From the NCBI GenBank assembly GCA_027030605.1, contig JALVEV010000118.1:1-11708 (forward strand): 11,708 nucleotides of DNA, in the 5' to 3' direction. The notes beneath the pieces are model-generated. The model was not told where the DNA came from. It saw only the letters and a list, made by a program, of their open reading frames with translations, and ran no database searches. Position numbers and translations under genes: made by a program. The stretch is from Campylobacteraceae bacterium. GTDB taxonomy: Bacteria; Campylobacterota; Campylobacteria; Campylobacterales; Sulfurovaceae. The number at the start of each line of letters is the position of its first letter. Position 1 is the stretch's first letter. Below are positions 6,069-11,708 of the stretch, one piece after another.

Positions 6069-7262
6069 TTGCTATTTGAAACTTTAATACAAAAGTACAG
6101 TCAGATTGAACAACTTCAAGATTATGAGTATAAACGCTATTTTTATAATGTGGTTGACTTTGATGATAAGATGGTTGGTATTATAGGCAGTAGAGGAATA
6201 GGGAAGACAACTTTTATTTTACAGTATCTTAAGGGGTTAGATATTGGTCGTAGCAAAAAGCTCTACTTCTCAGCCGATAGTATTGCTTTTTCAAACCATT
6301 CACTTTATGAGATTGCTGAGACTTTTGCTCGAAATGGTGGCGAAGTTCTTGCGATTGATGAGATTCATAAATATAAAAATTTTGAACATGAACTCAAAGA
6401 GATATATGACTTTTTAGATTTAAAAGTTATCTTTTCAGGCTCATCAGCTTTGCAACTTGAACATAAAAAAGCTGACCTTAGCCGTAGGGCTGTGCTTTAC
6501 CGACTACATGGACTCTCTTTTCGAGAGTTTTTAGAGTTAAAACTAAACAAAAAATTTAACGTCTATAAACTTGATGAACTCTTGGAGAGTCATTTAGATA
6601 TAGCTCACGATTTAACTAAGAGATTTAAACCTTTTGAGCATTTTAAAGAGTATTTACAGAGTGGTTATTTCCCTTACTATTTTGAAAATCCAAAAACTTA
6701 TGGATTAAAGCTTGAAGAGACGGTAAACACGGTTATTGAGAGTGATTTACCAATTATCTTTAATATCGAACCTCAAAATATTCAGAAACTTAAACAGCTT
6801 ATTTCGCTTATTTGTAGCTCTGAACCTTTTGAGCTAAACCTTACGAATCTCTCTAAAAAAATAGGGATTAACCGTACTACACTTTATCAGTATATTCACT
6901 ATTTGAACTTAGGAAATTTACTCTATTCACTTAAAGCTAAAACCAAGGGTGACACTATTTTTACTAAACCCTCTAAACTCTACTTAAATAATCCAAATTT
7001 AACTTTTTACTATTGTCCAAAGAGTGCCATTGGTACTATAAGGGAGCAGTTTTTTACCAATATGTTAAGGGTAAACCATCAACTTAGCTACCCAACAAAA
7101 GGTGATTTTTTAGTAGATGAGAAGTTTACGTTTGAAGTAGGAGGGAAAAACAAAGATTTTAAACAGATAGCTAATTTGTCAAACTCTTTCGTCGCTTCTG
7201 ATGATATAGAGGTCGGTTTTGGAAATAAAATACCATTATGGTTGTTTGGATTTTTGTATTGA
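6069..7262 (+). CDS. AAA_14/DUF4143-like ATPase
   Basis: The protein has 397 residues. TTG at 6069 is chosen because AAAAGGAA lies eight bases upstream and the next Met (34) would remove the segment leading into the P-loop. Walker A is GSRGIGKTT (Lys46), Walker B is VLAIDEIHK (Asp97, Glu98), and a sensor-1-like segment VIFSGSSAL lies at 120-128. SRRAVLYRLHGLSFREFL (138-155) is the signature of the AAA_14 ATPases that pair with DUF4143. Residues about 235-285 form a winged-helix-like segment (LSKKIGINRTTLYQYI). The C-terminal domain (about 300-397) looks like the DUF4143 nuclease-fold region, with REQFF, GDF (Asp336) and FEVGGK (Glu346, Lys350). Proteins of this class are widespread, often in variable regions next to toxin-antitoxin or defence genes, and their role is poorly known. 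Family is firm; cellular function is not known. Confidence 0.87.
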   Translation: MLFETLIQKYSQIEQLQDYEYKRYFYNVVDFDDKMVGIIGSRGIGKTTFILQYLKGLDIGRSKKLYFSADSIAFSNHSLYEIAETFARNGGEVLAIDEIHKYKNFEHELKEIYDFLDLKVIFSGSSALQLEHKKADLSRRAVLYRLHGLSFREFLELKLNKKFNVYKLDELLESHLDIAHDLTKRFKPFEHFKEYLQSGYFPYYFENPKTYGLKLEETVNTVIESDLPIIFNIEPQNIQKLKQLISLICSSEPFELNLTNLSKKIGINRTTLYQYIHYLNLGNLLYSLKAKTKGDTIFTKPSKLYLNNPNLTFYYCPKSAIGTIREQFFTNMLRVNHQLSYPTKGDFLVDEKFTFEVGGKNKDFKQIANLSNSFVASDDIEVGFGNKIPLWLFGFLY

Positions 7263-7314
7263 TGAATTTAGATAGTTTGATGAGATTTTGTAAAGAATAA
7301 AGAGTTGACTCTAT

Positions 7315-7475
7315 TTTTTAAATTGACACAGATTAAAAAATACGCTAAAACTTTGTATTTGATAAACAGATTGCTACCTACTTTAAAGAGATAGCTAAAG
7401 ATGCAAAGAAATCAATGATTGCATTGGGTACAAGAGATAATTGAAGAGCGATACAAGTTTTTAGAAAGTATTTAA
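7315..7475 (+). pseudogene. Decayed duplicate of the antitoxin gene and its promoter
   Basis: 7315-7350 matches 8050-8085 (the promoter of the live antitoxin gene) and 7351-7456 matches 8146-8250 (its codons 8 to about 43) at roughly 90% identity. The copy lacks the 60 bp equivalent to 8086-8145, that is, the end of the -10, the leader, the ribosome binding site and the first codons. The deletion joins two AAAA runs. It also has one extra G in GGG at 7426-7428, which shifts the frame into a stop. Frame-corrected, it reads FDKQIATYFKEIAKDAKK, then SMIAL and QEIIEERYK, against FDQQIATYLEELAKDAKK in the live gene. TTGACA is kept at 7323-7328, but the -10 is TAAAAC and the TG extension is lost. 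It abuts the 3' end of yoeB. It cannot make a protein as it stands. Confidence 0.88.
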
Positions 7476-7732
7476 CTCCCATAATGAAACCGACAAGCTA
7501 TAACATTTATCTGCTCATCAAATACCTCATAAACCAAACGATGTTCCTGATTTATACGTCGTGACCAAGCACCTTGAAGTTCATGTTTTAAAGGCTCAGG
7601 TTTACCTGTTCCCTCATACGGAGTTCTTTTTATCTCTTTTAACAAACTGTTGATTTTTTTGAGTAGTTTTTTGTCGTATTGTTGCCAATAGCAGTAGTCT
7701 TCCCATGCTTCATCTGTAAAAAGAAGATTCAT
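7472..7732 (-). CDS. yoeB: YoeB-family mRNA interferase toxin
   Basis: The protein has 86 residues (E. coli YoeB has 84) and aligns along its whole length with the Txe/YoeB family, with WEDYCYWQ, KKINSLLKEI, GKPEPLKHEL, WSRRINQEHRLVY and CRFHY. The residues used for ribosome-dependent mRNA cleavage in E. coli YoeB are at the same numbers: Glu46, Arg65, His83 and Tyr84. The toxin should therefore be active, cutting translated mRNA in the ribosomal A site until neutralised by YefM. The ATG at 7732 overlaps the yefM stop by one base (TAATG), so the two are translationally coupled and made antitoxin-first. No frameshift or truncation is seen. Confidence 0.96.
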   Translation of the reverse strand: MNLLFTDEAWEDYCYWQQYDKKLLKKINSLLKEIKRTPYEGTGKPEPLKHELQGAWSRRINQEHRLVYEVFDEQINVIACRFHYGS

Positions 7733-7983
7733 TACTCAAGTAACTCTCTTTGTGTGACTTTCCCTGCTCTTGCACTTGCCAATGAGTTCAGTAGACGCTC
7801 TCTGTTTTTAGGTGATGAAAGTAGATAATTGGTCTCTTTCATAGCGTTGTAACTCTCAAGTGAGATAATCACAACATTTTCTCCATTTTTACGGTTAACA
7901 ATGACCTCTTCACTATCTGCATAGACTGAATCAAATAGTGATTTTAGATTGTTTCTTGCTTCTGTAAAATTGACTACTTGCAT
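7732..7983 (-). CDS. yefM: YefM-family antitoxin and autorepressor
   Basis: The protein has 83 residues from ATG at 7983, the same length as E. coli YefM. The frame stays open to an ATG at 8004, but 7983 is chosen. It has AAAGGAG (7995-7989) five bases upstream, starts MQVVNFTEARNNL in register with the family, and the predicted transcript start (near 8009) leaves no room for translation from 8004. The N-terminal Phd/YefM DNA-binding domain (about 1-55, with VIVNRKNGENVVIISLESY) is followed by TNYLLSSPKNRERLLNSL and a C-terminal toxin-binding tail. It neutralises YoeB and, with it, should repress the operon through the TGTACA-centred operator overlapping the promoter. Confidence 0.95.
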   Translation of the reverse strand: MQVVNFTEARNNLKSLFDSVYADSEEVIVNRKNGENVVIISLESYNAMKETNYLLSSPKNRERLLNSLASARAGKVTQRELLE

Positions 7984-7995
7984 AAAAACTCCTTT

Positions 7996-8044
7996 ATGTT
8001 CCATATATTGTACATATTATAGAACATTATGGGGGAAATGTCAA
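7996..8044 (-). promoter_or_regulatory. yefM-yoeB promoter with palindromic operator
   Basis: On the minus strand, TTGACA (8044-8039), a 17-bp spacer and TATAAT (8021-8016) form a full consensus sigma-70 promoter, with a start near 8009. Overlapping it is a palindrome centred at 8011.5: ATGTTC (7996-8001) and GAACAT (8022-8027) as outer arms, ATA/TAT at 8003-8005 and 8018-8020, and TGTACA (8009-8014) as core. TGTACA is the known core recognised by E. coli YefM, so this is very probably the autoregulatory operator. Confidence 0.85.
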
Positions 8045-8057
8045 GTTTGTTTTTAAA

Positions 8058-8086
8058 TTGACACAGAGTAAAAAATATGCTAAAAT
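8058..8086 (+). promoter_or_regulatory. Promoter of the antitoxin-PIN toxin operon
   Basis: TTGACA (8058-8063), a 17-bp spacer and TAAAAT (8081-8086), with a TGC extended -10 just upstream, make a near-ideal sigma-70 promoter. The start near 8093 gives a 30-nt leader with AAAGGA at 8111-8116. It is back to back with the yefM promoter: the two -35 boxes are 13 bp apart. A mutated copy lies at 7323-7351. Confidence 0.82.
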
Positions 8087-8122
8087 ATTTACATAATAAA
8101 AGATACATAAAAAGGATTACTT

Positions 8123-8362
8123 ATGGAAATAACAGTAAGAAAAAACTTTGTATTTGACCAACAGATTGCTACCTACCTTGAAGAGTTAGCCAAAGATGCA
8201 AAGAAATCAATGACTGCATTGGTACAAGAGATGATTGAAGAGAGATATAAACAGATAAAAGTGAAGAAACGTCTCAAAGCATTCAATCGTTTAAAAGGTT
8301 CAGCTACAGGTCTCTTTACAGATGAGTCTATTCAATCTATTAAGGCTAATCGTGAACTATAA
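8123..8362 (+). CDS. Ribbon-helix-helix-like antitoxin of a PIN toxin
   Basis: The protein has 79 residues, with ATG at 8123 six bases after AAAGGA. The N-terminal half fits a ribbon-helix-helix DNA-binding fold: a short strand (EITVRKNFVF), then helix (DQQIATYLEELAKDAKK) and helix (SMTALVQEMIEERYKQ). The basic linker KVKKRLKAFNRLKG and the tail GSATGLFTDESIQSIKANREL are the likely toxin-binding part, as in other small antitoxins. It overlaps the PIN-domain gene by 11 bp, the usual antitoxin-first arrangement. It should neutralise the toxin and repress its own promoter. The specific family is not named because I recognise the fold rather than a characterised homologue. A decayed copy lies at 7351-7475. 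Confidence 0.85.
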   Translation: MEITVRKNFVFDQQIATYLEELAKDAKKSMTALVQEMIEERYKQIKVKKRLKAFNRLKGSATGLFTDESIQSIKANREL

Positions 8363-8783
8363 AAGAGTTTTTTTAGATGCCAATATTATTTTAGATATGT
8401 ATGATGAGAAGAGACCTTTTCATGTGGAGAGTTCAGAAGCTATCTCTATGTTGCTTCAACAAAAAGATGTAGATATTTTTACCTCTTGTGACATTATTAC
8501 AACTTTGTATTATGTGCTTTCAAAAAAGGGGAAGATGGACGCATTGAACTCTATACTTGATATTAATGAACTTTGTACTGTTATTGAGTTTGGAAACAGA
8601 GAGATAGAGGAGAGTTGTAGGTTGCTGAAGAGCAATAAAAACTTTACAGATTTAGAAGATACTATTCAGTACATTATGGCTAAGAAAGCCTCTTGTGATT
8701 TGATTTTGTCTAATGATAAGGGGTTTGTTTCTGATGGGGTGGATTTGATGAGTAGTGGGGAGTTTTTAGAAAAGATTAAATAA
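8352..8783 (+). CDS. PIN-domain ribonuclease toxin
   Basis: The protein has 143 residues from GTG at 8352, preceded by AAGG (8342-8345) with six-base spacing. An upstream ATG at 8322 would add ten residues that do not fit the PIN start. The fold landmarks are RVFLDANIILDMYDEKRPF with Asp9, IFTSCDIITTLYYVLSKK near 42-59, FTDLEDTIQYIMA with Asp103 (and Glu102), and LILSNDKGF with Asp122. PIN nucleases use Asp/Glu clusters to bind metal and cut RNA. Asp9, Asp103 and Asp122 are present, while the second acidic position (before LYYVL) is Thr51, with Asp47 nearby as a possible substitute. It is co-translated with the antitoxin. The RNA target is not predictable from sequence; tRNA or rRNA cleavage is typical of VapC-type PIN toxins. 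Confidence 0.88.
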   Translation: MNYKRVFLDANIILDMYDEKRPFHVESSEAISMLLQQKDVDIFTSCDIITTLYYVLSKKGKMDALNSILDINELCTVIEFGNREIEESCRLLKSNKNFTDLEDTIQYIMAKKASCDLILSNDKGFVSDGVDLMSSGEFLEKIK

Positions 8784-8799
8784 TTAAGTAAACTTGAGA

Positions 8800-8805
8800 T
8801 ATAAT
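8800..8805 (+). promoter_or_regulatory. Candidate -10 box after the PIN toxin gene
   Basis: TATAAT, with a predicted start near 8812, just ahead of the ATG at 8817 that opens the interrupted small frame. No -35 is evident. Confidence 0.35.
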
Positions 8806-8815
8806 CTTTACATAA

Positions 8816-9088
8816 TATGTATTTAACTCAACCCCCAACTTAGCAGAGTCGGTCTGGTCTTATCAGATACCTATTTCAGTAATACTTCTTTTAATTGCAT
8901 TGTATCTACTTGCTTGTATGAAAAACATACTAACAAATATCTCAACCAATGAAAAAGGATTAAACATCGTAAATAAACTTAAAGTAAATGTTAAAAAAAC
9001 AATAAAGATTGAAAAATCTATGATTACTTCAGCAGAATTTGCAATATCGTATACAACTGGAAAAGTTCTAGATAGGGTTTTGGGTTAA
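8816..9088 (+). pseudogene. Possible small single-helix membrane protein, start unresolved or frameshifted
   Basis: The frame is open from 8816 to TAA at 9088 but has no ATG, GTG or TTG before TTG at 8900, which lies inside a clear transmembrane segment (IPISVILLLIALYLLACM). ATG at 8817, just after a -10 box, begins MYLTQPPT in another frame and stops at 8841. A -1 shift on the C5 run at 8832-8836 would join it to NLAESVWSYQ and the transmembrane helix. The resulting protein of about 90 residues would have a short outer part, one helix and a basic cytoplasmic tail (KLKVNVKKTIKIEKS). Chance, a broken gene, a sequencing error in the C run, or a non-canonical start are all possible. No family is recognised. 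Confidence 0.4.
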
Positions 9089-9138
9089 GTACATATGTTT
9101 CTATACTTTTCCAAAACTCCCACTCAAAAAAATTAAGC

Positions 9139-9144
9139 TATACT
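9139..9144 (+). promoter_or_regulatory. Candidate -10 box of tex
   Basis: TATACT, with a start near 9151, gives a leader of about 19 nt before the tex ATG at 9170. The leader (AAAAAAAGAACAAACAACCC) has no good Shine-Dalgarno. Confidence 0.35.
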
Positions 9145-9169
9145 TCCCCAAAAAAAGAACAAACAACCC

Positions 9170-11266
9170 ATGCAAAAACTAATAAACCTACTAACCCAAA
9201 AAACAGACCTACAAAAAAATCAAATCACAAACATTTTAAAACTTCTAAATGAAGGTTCTACCATTCCTTTTATTGCTCGTTATCGAAAAGAGATGACAGG
9301 GGGTGCTAGTGATGATGAGCTTCGTGAGTTTTATGAGGTCTATCTGTCGACTAAACGTCTGCTTGAACGTCAAGAGGAGATTTTGAAGTTTTTGGAGGAG
9401 CGAGGGGTTTTGACCTCTGAACTTCGACGTGCTATTGAAGAGGCTGTTAGTATGAGCCAAGTTGAAGATATTTACAGACCTTATAAAGAGAAAAAAAATA
9501 CCCGTGCTTTGGTGGCGATTAAGAATGGGTTAGAGCCATTGGCAAATCTGTTGCAGTCGGCAAAGTTGAGCAAAGAGGAGTTTGAAGCTAAGGCTAGAGC
9601 TTTTGTTAAGGGTGATGTAAAGTCGGTGGACGATGCTATTAAAGGGGCAAAGGACATTGTGGCTGAACGCTTTGCAGACAACCCAAAAGAGCGTAAGATA
9701 GTGCGTGAGATGACAGAGAGACATGGGGTGTTAGAGTGTAAAAAGGGTAAAGAGTTTGATGAGAATGGAGTTTATAAAAACTATAAAGAGCATAGCGAAA
9801 AGGTGGCTTTTGTTCCCTCTCACCGTTATCTTGCTATTCGTCGTGGGGAGAAAGAGAAACAGCTTTCGGTGAAGATAACTATTGATAGTGAGCGATATTT
9901 GGAGACGCTTAAACGTTTTAAGTTGCGTGACCATATGGGAAGCTCTAAAGAGATTTTATTTGAGGCGTACAGAGATGGCTTTAAACGTCTACTCTATCCG
10001 TCGATTGAGCGTGAGGTGGCGAGTATGTTGAAAGAGAGGGCCGATTTGTCGGCTATTGGGGTTTTTGGTAAAAACTTGGCTCAACTCTTTATGACTCCAC
10101 CTGTAACGGGAAAGGTGCTTTTAGGTGCTGACCCTGCCTATAAATCGGGGTGTAAGTTGGTAGTTTTGGATAAAAATGGAAGCTATCTTGAAGATGCACT
10201 TATTTTCCCTGCTCCTCCAAAATCGGACTTTGAAGGGTCTCGAAAGGTGGTGCTTGATTTGGTTAAGAAGTATGGGGTTGATGGGGTCGTCATAGGAAAT
10301 GGAACAGCCTCTAAAGAGACACAAGAGTTTTTTGCCAAGATAAACAAAGAGTTAAATGGAGCGTTAAAATATACGGTAGTTTCAGAGGCAGGGGCTTCGG
10401 TCTATTCGGCTTCTAAAGTTGGGGCAGAGGAGTACCCAAATTTGGATGTTACAGTGCGTGGGGCAATCTCTATTGCAGGGCGTGTTCGTGACCCTATGGC
10501 TACGTTGGTGAAGATAGACCCAAAATCGTTGGGGATTGGGCAGTATCAACACGATGTTGACCAAAAACTCTTGGAGCGAAAACTTCATGAGGGGGTGGAA
10601 GATTTGGTTAACCGTGTTGGGGTTGATGTTAACTCGGCTTCGGCTTCTCTTCTTTCTTTTGTGGCAGGGGTTGGAAAGAGGTTGGCTAAAAATATTGTGG
10701 AATACCGTGAAAAACATGGAGCGTTTAAATCTAAAAAAGAGTTGTTAAAGGTCAAAGGGTTAGGGGCGAAAGCTTATGAGCAGATGGCAGGTTTTATTCG
10801 TATTCGAGAGGGTGAGAGTATTTTTGACAATACAGGGATTCACCCTGAGAGTTACGGTGTGGCGAGTCGTCTTCAAAAGCTCTCTGATACGAATGATACT
10901 AAAGCTTTAGCCCAAGAGTTTGGAGTAGGGGAGGAGACTCTAAAAGACATCTTAAAAGAGTTGGCTAAACCTGGTTTTGACCCACGTGAAGAGCTTGACG
11001 CGATTCCTTTTAAAGACAATATGACCGACATTACTCAACTGCGTGAGGGGAGTGTGGTTTCAGGGGTGGTGAGAAATATTGCAGATTTTGGTGCGTTTGT
11101 GGATATTGGGTTAAAAAATGATGGAATGATTCATATTTCTCAGATGAGTGAAAAGCGTATTAAACACCCTTTGGAGGTGCTTTCTGTTAATCAATATTTG
11201 GGACGTGTTCGGGTGATTTCGGTGGATATTGAGAGGCAGAAGGTGGGGTTGAGTTTAAAAGAGTAA
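9170..11266 (+). CDS. tex: Tex family RNA-binding transcription accessory protein
   Basis: The protein has 698 residues, full-length for the compact bacterial forms (B. subtilis YdcI is about 720) and shorter than the roughly 770-residue proteobacterial ones because it ends right after the S1 domain. The N-terminal Tex_N region carries STIPFIARYRKEMTGG (about 30-45) and VEDIYRPYKEKKNTRA (about 97-112). A YqgF/RNase H-like domain (about 315-440) has GKVLLGADPAYKSGCKL. The conserved GIGQYQHDVDQ follows near 460, then tandem helix-hairpin-helix motifs (about 490-545; SFVAGVGKRLAKNIV, VKGLGAKAYEQ) and an S1 domain (about 622-698; GAFVDIG, DGMIHISQMS). Tex binds nucleic acid and affects transcription and expression in several bacteria, though its exact role is unsettled. 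It is clearly richer in G+C than its neighbours, as expected for an old core gene beside an acquired region. Confidence 0.97.
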   Translation: MQKLINLLTQKTDLQKNQITNILKLLNEGSTIPFIARYRKEMTGGASDDELREFYEVYLSTKRLLERQEEILKFLEERGVLTSELRRAIEEAVSMSQVEDIYRPYKEKKNTRALVAIKNGLEPLANLLQSAKLSKEEFEAKARAFVKGDVKSVDDAIKGAKDIVAERFADNPKERKIVREMTERHGVLECKKGKEFDENGVYKNYKEHSEKVAFVPSHRYLAIRRGEKEKQLSVKITIDSERYLETLKRFKLRDHMGSSKEILFEAYRDGFKRLLYPSIEREVASMLKERADLSAIGVFGKNLAQLFMTPPVTGKVLLGADPAYKSGCKLVVLDKNGSYLEDALIFPAPPKSDFEGSRKVVLDLVKKYGVDGVVIGNGTASKETQEFFAKINKELNGALKYTVVSEAGASVYSASKVGAEEYPNLDVTVRGAISIAGRVRDPMATLVKIDPKSLGIGQYQHDVDQKLLERKLHEGVEDLVNRVGVDVNSASASLLSFVAGVGKRLAKNIVEYREKHGAFKSKKELLKVKGLGAKAYEQMAGFIRIREGESIFDNTGIHPESYGVASRLQKLSDTNDTKALAQEFGVGEETLKDILKELAKPGFDPREELDAIPFKDNMTDITQLREGSVVSGVVRNIADFGAFVDIGLKNDGMIHISQMSEKRIKHPLEVLSVNQYLGRVRVISVDIERQKVGLSLKE

Positions 11267-11302
11267 AGATAAGATACGCTTTACCTTTTTAGATTTTTTT
11301 TT
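11263..11302 (+). terminator. Intrinsic terminator of tex
   Basis: GTAAAG (11263-11268, containing the tex stop codon) and CTTTAC (11279-11284) form a 6-bp stem with a 10-nt loop, followed by CTTTTTAG and a run of nine T. The stem is short but the T-tracts are strong. Confidence 0.5.
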
Positions 11303-11338
11303 GCTGTTTATTAGGTATAACTCTTAGTTAATAGTAAA

Positions 11339-11344
11339 TATAAT
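11339..11344 (+). promoter_or_regulatory. -10 box of the metallo-beta-lactamase-fold gene
   Basis: TATAAT, with a predicted start near 11351, then a leader of about 25 nt holding AAAAAGGAA before the ATG at 11376. No -35 consensus is visible. Confidence 0.45.
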
Positions 11345-11375
11345 CAAATTATTAATTTTAAAAAGGAAACAACTT

Positions 11376-11708
11376 ATGAAAAGAACAATTATATACTCAC
11401 TGATGACACTATCTCTATTAACAAATCTTCATGCTAAGGAGAGTTTAAATCCAGTAGAGATTATGCAAGAGGCACTCTCTAAAATGGAAGCAGTAGCAAA
11501 GAGAGGGAATGATATAAATATTAGCAATACAGATACTTCTACTTTTACCCTTGGTAAATATGGGACTTTTAAATTTGAAAAAGCCAATGATAATGTCTAT
11601 ATTATGCATGGACCAGTGGTTGGACCAAATAAAGAGAATGAAGGTTTTATGAATAACCCAGCAGTTATAGAGTCTGAACATGGTTTAATAGTCATTGACC
11701 CAGGTGGA
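11376..11708 (+). CDS. Exported metallo-beta-lactamase-fold hydrolase, partial (N-terminus only)
   Basis: 111 codons run from ATG at 11376 to the window end with no stop, after an AAAAAGGAA ribosome binding site. Residues 1-20 are a Sec signal (MKRTIIYSLMTLSLLTNLHA, likely cut after HA). A helix-prone segment (about 22-45) follows. Then FKFEKANDNVYIMHGPVVGP and AVIESEHGLIVIDPGG match the first beta-strands of a metallo-beta-lactamase fold, in which a conserved Asp follows the VIxD strand. The zinc-binding HxHxDH motif should lie just beyond the window. Similar periplasmic proteins are annotated as quinoprotein-relay or SoxH-like zinc hydrolases; that subgroup is a guess. Fold call is good, substrate unknown. 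Confidence 0.82.
   Translation, partial: MKRTIIYSLMTLSLLTNLHAKESLNPVEIMQEALSKMEAVAKRGNDINISNTDTSTFTLGKYGTFKFEKANDNVYIMHGPVVGPNKENEGFMNNPAVIESEHGLIVIDPGG

Noticed and set aside
7302..7320. AGAG-TTGA-CTCT followed by T6 as a terminator of the ATPase gene
   Set aside because: The stem is only four base pairs, too weak to call, and part of the T-tract belongs to the duplicated promoter segment.
7984..8004. Longer yefM start at ATG 8004
   Set aside because: It lies about five bases after the predicted transcript start and inside the operator. ATG 7983 has a strong AAAGGAG and matches the family length of 83 residues.
8322..8351. Upstream ATG start for the PIN toxin
   Set aside because: It would overlap the antitoxin by 41 bp, has no ribosome binding site and adds residues that do not fit the domain. 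GTG 8352 has AAGG at the right distance.
8900..9088. A 62-residue protein starting at TTG 8900
   Set aside because: The start falls inside an obvious transmembrane segment whose frame continues upstream, and there is no ribosome binding site.
9245..10748. Several open frames on either strand inside tex
   Set aside because: They are shadows of the long, well-conserved tex frame with no family resemblance or start signals.

Overview
The window is low-GC DNA (roughly 30-35% by eye, with tex clearly richer). It has A-rich AAGGA-type ribosome binding sites, TATAAT -10 boxes that mostly lack a good -35, and many small Sec-exported proteins and lipoproteins. This style, together with the gene content, suggests a Campylobacterota bacterium (Sulfurimonas / Sulfurovum / Arcobacter-like). 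That assignment is inference; there is no rRNA or other phylogenetic marker apart from tex.

Layout. 1-501 (-): an alpha/beta hydrolase with an N-terminal membrane anchor, cut by the window edge. 584-3552 (+): three predicted lipoproteins and one small secreted protein, none of recognised function; one carries an EF-hand-like calcium loop. 3858-5273 (+): a secreted BspA/DUF285-type surface protein made almost entirely of sixteen 25-residue repeats, convergent with a carboxylesterase/phospholipase-family hydrolase (5290-5940, -). 6069-7262 (+): an AAA_14/DUF4143-type ATPase behind a palindromic promoter.

7315-8783 is a compact toxin-antitoxin island. It holds a dead copy of an antitoxin gene with its promoter, a canonical yefM-yoeB pair on the minus strand, and a divergent live pair: a ribbon-helix-helix-like antitoxin and a PIN-domain toxin. 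The two live pairs are driven by back-to-back consensus sigma-70 promoters whose -35 boxes are 13 bp apart, and the yefM promoter carries a TGTACA-centred operator. The dead copy shows that antitoxin sequence was duplicated and then decayed, with yefM-yoeB lying exactly between the dead and live copies.

8784-9169 holds a possible small membrane-protein gene with no proper in-frame start, perhaps frameshifted. 9170-11266 is tex, a housekeeping gene with different base composition, followed by a terminator. 11376 to the window end is the start of an exported metallo-beta-lactamase-fold protein.

The most notable points are the duplicated and decayed antitoxin with its promoter, the back-to-back toxin-antitoxin promoters, the three-unit (225 bp) superperiod in the surface-protein repeats, the predicted leaderless esterase mRNA, and the -10 box inside an inverted repeat upstream of the ATPase. 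I did not find a convincing wholly new multi-gene system.
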